The position numbers and the translations under genes were made by a program. Shown one piece after another: positions 60,882 to 64,000 of a DNA stretch of 64,000 nucleotides; positions within the stretch are counted from its first letter, which is position 1; every line of letters starts with the position of its first letter. The stretch comes from Clostridia bacterium (GTDB lineage: Bacteria; Bacillota; Clostridia; Oscillospirales; CAG-272): assembly GCA_017481595.1 (NCBI GenBank), contig JAFUOY010000040.1, forward strand, positions 1 through 64,000, written 5' to 3'. Below the pieces are notes generated by a model, which saw only the letters and a list, made by a program, of their open reading frames with translations, did not search any database and was not told where the DNA came from.

Positions 60882-62531
60882 TTACTTTATTACAATAAGG
60901 GAATCATCCCACATAGAGGGAGCCTCGTAGCCAAGCAAGTTAACTACTGTAGCTGCAACGTTGGAAAGACCGAACTTACCTGCATCAGCCTTAACCTTAT
61001 ACTTATCAGCATAGAAATTATCGTAAATGATGCAAGGAACGGGGTTAAGTGTGTGGCTTGTCTTAGCCTTGTAGGAGCCGTCCTTACCCTGCTTGGGCGC
61101 GCCCTTCTTGTCAACCTCGTACATTTCGTCTGCGTTACCGTGGTCAGCAGTAATAACCGCTACGCCGCCGAGAGAATCAACAACGTCAAGGATTCTCTTA
61201 AGCTGAAGGTCAAGGGCCTCCATAGAGCAGCGTGTAGCGAGAAGGTTACCTGTGTGGCCTACCATATCGCCGTTGGGGAAGTTTACTCTCAAGCACTTGT
61301 ATTCTCCGCTCTTAAGACACTCAATAAGCTTATCTGTGATCTCTGCGCACTTCATCCAGGGTCTCTGCTCAAAGGGAACTACGTCAGAGGGGATCTCAAT
61401 ATATGTCTCAAGCTCCTCGCTGAACTTACCGCTCTTATTACCGTTCCAGAAATATGTTACGTGACCGTATTTCTGTGTTTCGGAGATAGCAAGCTGGGAA
61501 ATGCCTGTATCGGAAAGATACTCGCCCATTGTGTTTGTGATATCGGGGGGATTTACAAGATAGTTTGAAGGAATATGGAGGTCGCCATCGTACTCAAGCA
61601 TACCTGCGTATACTACCTTGGGATAGCGAACTCTGTCAAATTTATCAAAGCACTCGTTATCAAACGCCTTGGAGATTTCAATGGAACGGTCACCGCGGAA
61701 GTTATAGAAGATCACGCTGTCGCCATCGTTGATAGTACCAACGGGGCATCCGTCCTTTGCAATAACGAAGGGAGGAAGGTCCTGGTCGATAACGCCAAGC
61801 TCGCTTCTATAGGCTTCAACAGCCTCCTTCGCGGATGCAAACTGTCTGCCCTCGCCAAGAACGTGGGTCTTCCAGCCGTTTTCTACCATCTTCCAGTTAG
61901 CCTCGTATCTGTCCATTGTTATAACCATACGTCCGCCGCCGGAAGCGATCATAACGTCGAAATCGTCAGAACGGAGAGAAGCCATAAATTCTTCAAAGGG
62001 CTCAATATATTCAAGAGCGCTTGTTTCACCAACGTCACGGCCGTCAATAAGAATGTGTACTCTTACCTTGTTAATGCCCTCTTCCTTTGCTCTTATCATC
62101 ATAGCCTTAAGATGATCGATATGAGAGTGTACGTTACCGTCGGAGAAAAGACCGAGGAAGTGGAGAGTGCCGCTATTGTCCTTAACGTTGGAAATTATCT
62201 TTTTCCATGTGTCGGATGCGAACATTTTGCCATTTTCAATGGACTGAGTAACAAGCTTTGCACCCTGTGCGAAAACCTGACCTGAGCCAAGGGCATTGTG
62301 TCCAACCTCGGAGTTACCCATATCGTAATCCTCGGGAAGACCTACTGCAGTACCGTGAGCCTTAAGCTTTACCCAAGGGTACTTCGCCATAAGCATATCA
62401 AGGGTGGGAGTGTAAGCAGATGTTACCGCGTTACCAACGCTTTCGGGAGCTATACCTACACCGTCCATAACGATTGTAAGAACAGGACCCTTTACTTCGA
62501 TTGATTTTTTGAGATCGTTAAGCTTTGCCAT
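60882..62531 (-). CDS. gpmI: 2,3-bisphosphoglycerate-independent phosphoglycerate mutase
   Basis: A 549-residue alkaline-phosphatase-superfamily mutase of glycolysis. VMDGVGIAP (21-29, metal Asp), MGNSEVGHN (71-79, Ser74 forms the phosphoenzyme), LIDGRDVGETSA and VITADHGNADEM (metal ligands) are all seen. Length is slightly above the usual 510 residues because of loops near 330-400 and 495-515. RBS AAGGAG. Confidence 0.97.
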   Translation of the reverse strand: MAKLNDLKKSIEVKGPVLTIVMDGVGIAPESVGNAVTSAYTPTLDMLMAKYPWVKLKAHGTAVGLPEDYDMGNSEVGHNALGSGQVFAQGAKLVTQSIENGKMFASDTWKKIISNVKDNSGTLHFLGLFSDGNVHSHIDHLKAMMIRAKEEGINKVRVHILIDGRDVGETSALEYIEPFEEFMASLRSDDFDVMIASGGGRMVITMDRYEANWKMVENGWKTHVLGEGRQFASAKEAVEAYRSELGVIDQDLPPFVIAKDGCPVGTINDGDSVIFYNFRGDRSIEISKAFDNECFDKFDRVRYPKVVYAGMLEYDGDLHIPSNYLVNPPDITNTMGEYLSDTGISQLAISETQKYGHVTYFWNGNKSGKFSEELETYIEIPSDVVPFEQRPWMKCAEITDKLIECLKSGEYKCLRVNFPNGDMVGHTGNLLATRCSMEALDLQLKRILDVVDSLGGVAVITADHGNADEMYEVDKKGAPKQGKDGSYKAKTSHTLNPVPCIIYDNFYADKYKVKADAGKFGLSNVAATVVNLLGYEAPSMWDDSLIVIK

Positions 62532-62612
62532 AAATAAACAACTCCTTAATTTATACTTTCACATATAGTATACATCATATTTGTGAACAAATCTTTAATA
62601 AGTGTAAAAATG

Positions 62613-62641
62613 TTGACATTTTTTATTTATAATGCTACAAT
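62613..62641 (+). promoter_or_regulatory. Consensus promoter of the ywlG-like gene
   Basis: TTGACA (62613-62618), 17-base spacer, TACAAT (62636-62641). The RBS AAAAGGAG begins about seven bases after the -10 box, so the leader is very short. Confidence 0.86.
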
Positions 62642-62662
62642 ATTTCAAAAGGAGTTGATTTT

Positions 62663-63202
62663 ATGGATATTAGAAGTCAGACGTATACCGCAATTTGCGA
62701 GCTTTGTGAGGTTGCCAAGCTTAAAAGCGGAGATATATTGGTAGTAGGCTGCTCCACAAGTGAGGTTGTGGGCTCTAAAATTGGTACGAATTCCGACCCT
62801 GACACGGCGGGAGAAATATACAGAGGCATTATGGACGCCCTTGAGCCCAAGGGAATATACCTTGCGGTACAGTGCTGTGAGCATCTTAACAGAGCTATCG
62901 TTACGGAAAAGGCTGCCGTGCCTTACGGTGAATACGTAAACGCAGTTCCCCAGAAAAAGGCGGGTGGCTCCCTTGCTACCGTTGCCTATAACAGCTTTAA
63001 GGAGCCTTGCGTTCTTGAGGAAATAAAGGCGGATGCGGGAATAGATATCGGCGGCACTCTTATCGGTATGCACCTTAAAAAGGTGGCAGTACCCATTCGT
63101 CTTTCTGTAAAAAAGATAGGCGAAGCAAATATACTTTGCGCAAGGGTAAGACCCAAATTTATCGGTGGCGTACGCGCCGTTTATAACGAGGATCTTCTTT
63201 GA
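62663..63202 (+). CDS. YwlG-like protein (TIGR01440, DUF436)
   Basis: A 179-residue alpha/beta protein of the conserved Bacillota YwlG family. The segments GDILVVGCSTSEVVG (near 23-37), AVQCCEHLNRA, and IDIGGTLIGMHLKKVAVP with a C-terminal GGVRAVY are typical. The biochemical role is unknown. It is followed in the same frame by the GH5 reading frame, with the stop TGA at 63200-63202. Confidence 0.93.
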   Translation: MDIRSQTYTAICELCEVAKLKSGDILVVGCSTSEVVGSKIGTNSDPDTAGEIYRGIMDALEPKGIYLAVQCCEHLNRAIVTEKAAVPYGEYVNAVPQKKAGGSLATVAYNSFKEPCVLEEIKADAGIDIGGTLIGMHLKKVAVPIRLSVKKIGEANILCARVRPKFIGGVRAVYNEDLL

Positions 63203-63219
63203 TCCTGCGCCTTGGAGGG

Positions 63220-64000
63220 ATGTACGAAAAGATTTACAGGCTTTGAGTGCGGAATGGGAATCGGCGGTTGGCTTACCAACTACAAACGATTCCACGTTTT
63301 GGATGATGGGCAGAAAAAGACGCTTACGGTAGGGGATTTTGAGCATTTCAACTCCTACATAACGGAAAAGGATATTGAGTATATTGCCTCCCTCGGATTT
63401 GACCATATCCGACTTGGCTTTGACCAGGTGGTTTTACAGGACGAATGCGGAAGATACCGCCACGAGATATTCAGACTGCTTGATAATTTTGTCAGCTGGT
63501 GTGAAAAATACGGACTTAATATAGTATTCAATCTGCACAAGGCGTTCGGTAATTACTGCGATATAGAGGAAAGCGTATCCCTTATGGACGACAGGAATCT
63601 GCAGGACGGCTTTATCAGGCTCTGGACTTATATGGAGGGGGCGTATTCCCACAAAAAAGACATAGCATTTGAGCTTCTTAATGAGGTAAGGGAGGTTGAT
63701 CCTGCCCTTTGGAACGATCTTGCAAGGCGAACCATAGAGGCTATACGCAAAATAAACAAGGACAGAAAAATAATCGTTGGTACGATTTGCTGGAACAATC
63801 CCAACAAGCTTCAATACCAGGAAATATTTGATGACGAAAACGCAATTTACACCTTCCATATGTACGATCCCCACGAGTTTACCCATCAGCGCGGTGTCCT
63901 TCACCAGAAGCATTGCTTCTACAACAGGGATATGCCCTATCCAGGGGATATACAAAGGTACAAGGACTTTTACAAAATTGCATTCAATAATGAAAAAGCG
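63220..64000 (+). CDS. GH5 cellulase-like hydrolase, 3'-partial, apparent start-proximal frameshift
   Basis: About 260 residues of a glycoside hydrolase family 5 protein run off the window end. ECGMGIGGWLTNYKRF opens the domain, FDHIRLGFDQV follows, and FELLNEVRE carries the acid/base Glu; HMYDPHEFTHQ comes later. The nucleophile region lies beyond the window. The domain frame is open from 63203 but has no good ATG near GGAGGG (63214-63219). The ATG at 63220 is in another frame and stops after eight codons; removing one A from GAAAAG (63226-63231) would join it to the domain as MYERFTGFECG. Either an A insertion, an assembly error or a weak TTG start at 63212 explains this. Confidence 0.8.

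Overview
The window reads as chromosomal DNA from an anaerobic, Gram-positive bacterium, most likely an uncultured member of the class Clostridia from a gut-like habitat. The evidence is: consensus sigma-A promoters (TTGACA-N17/18-TATAAT types), strong AGGAGG ribosome binding sites, lipoproteins with Bacillota-type lipoboxes, strict-anaerobe enzymes (NrdG, indolepyruvate:ferredoxin oxidoreductase) and many glycoside-handling genes. Genus cannot be set from the sequence. No tRNA, rRNA, CRISPR array, phage or transposase gene was seen.

Layout. 1-5.5 kb: the 3' part of a large secreted DNRLRE/ricin-lectin protein ending in a papain-like cysteine peptidase, then a tandem duplication of an orphan solute-binding lipoprotein, each copy with its own terminator. 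5.5-8.6 kb: a NUDIX gene and an amino-acid ABC importer whose binding protein appears circularly permuted. 8.6-14.3 kb: an eight-gene minus-strand operon with a nucleic-acid and nucleotide maintenance theme (Mrr-like nuclease, AlkD-like glycosylase, NrdG, dUTPase, histidine phosphatase, lipoprotein, NUDIX, CPBP protease). 14.4-15.3 kb: a LytTR regulator with its DUF3021 membrane partner. 15.3-20.1 kb: rhaD-fucO (deoxysugar catabolism), a PfkB kinase, a membrane-anchored GDPD and a Nif3-like protein. 20.3-25.2 kb: an orphan protein, a CocE/NonD hydrolase, an APH-like kinase and an unusual nitrilase-GDPD fusion.

25.4-31.6 kb: a plus-strand operon for anaerobic aromatic amino-acid oxidation (PaaK-type ligase, IorA, IorB, double-ACT protein, amidohydrolase, aminotransferase) with a consensus promoter and a strong terminator. 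31.6-42.9 kb: unknown membrane proteins, a GH38 mannosidase, a four-helix-bundle (S23/IVP-like) protein, an RlmD-family methyltransferase, a GH78-like rhamnosidase, an MBL hydrolase, a polysaccharide deacetylase-like protein, a LarA-like protein and a NimA-like flavoprotein. 43-50 kb: a second RlmD-family methyltransferase, RlmA, an ABC-2 exporter, HemW and LepA. 50-59 kb: a GT2 membrane glycosyltransferase and three paralogous clan GH-A-like hydrolases (two cytoplasmic, one lipoprotein). 59-64 kb: an amidase_6 protein, a PiT phosphate transporter, an RluA-type pseudouridine synthase, GpmI, a YwlG-like protein and a GH5 cellulase that runs off the end and seems frameshifted near its start.

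The most unusual structure is a pair of related palindrome-rich elements (36418-36614 and 42990-43147). Each sits exactly at the 3' end of an RlmD-family gene. In both, the same 17-nt coding window (codons for VE[S/T][V/I]V and the first two bases of Cys) is copied in inverted orientation just downstream, making a gene-matched hairpin that is followed by an array of unlike hairpins separated by ATGAATT. One of the two is followed by a four-helix-bundle protein gene in the same direction. This looks like a site-specific element not explained by the annotated genes.
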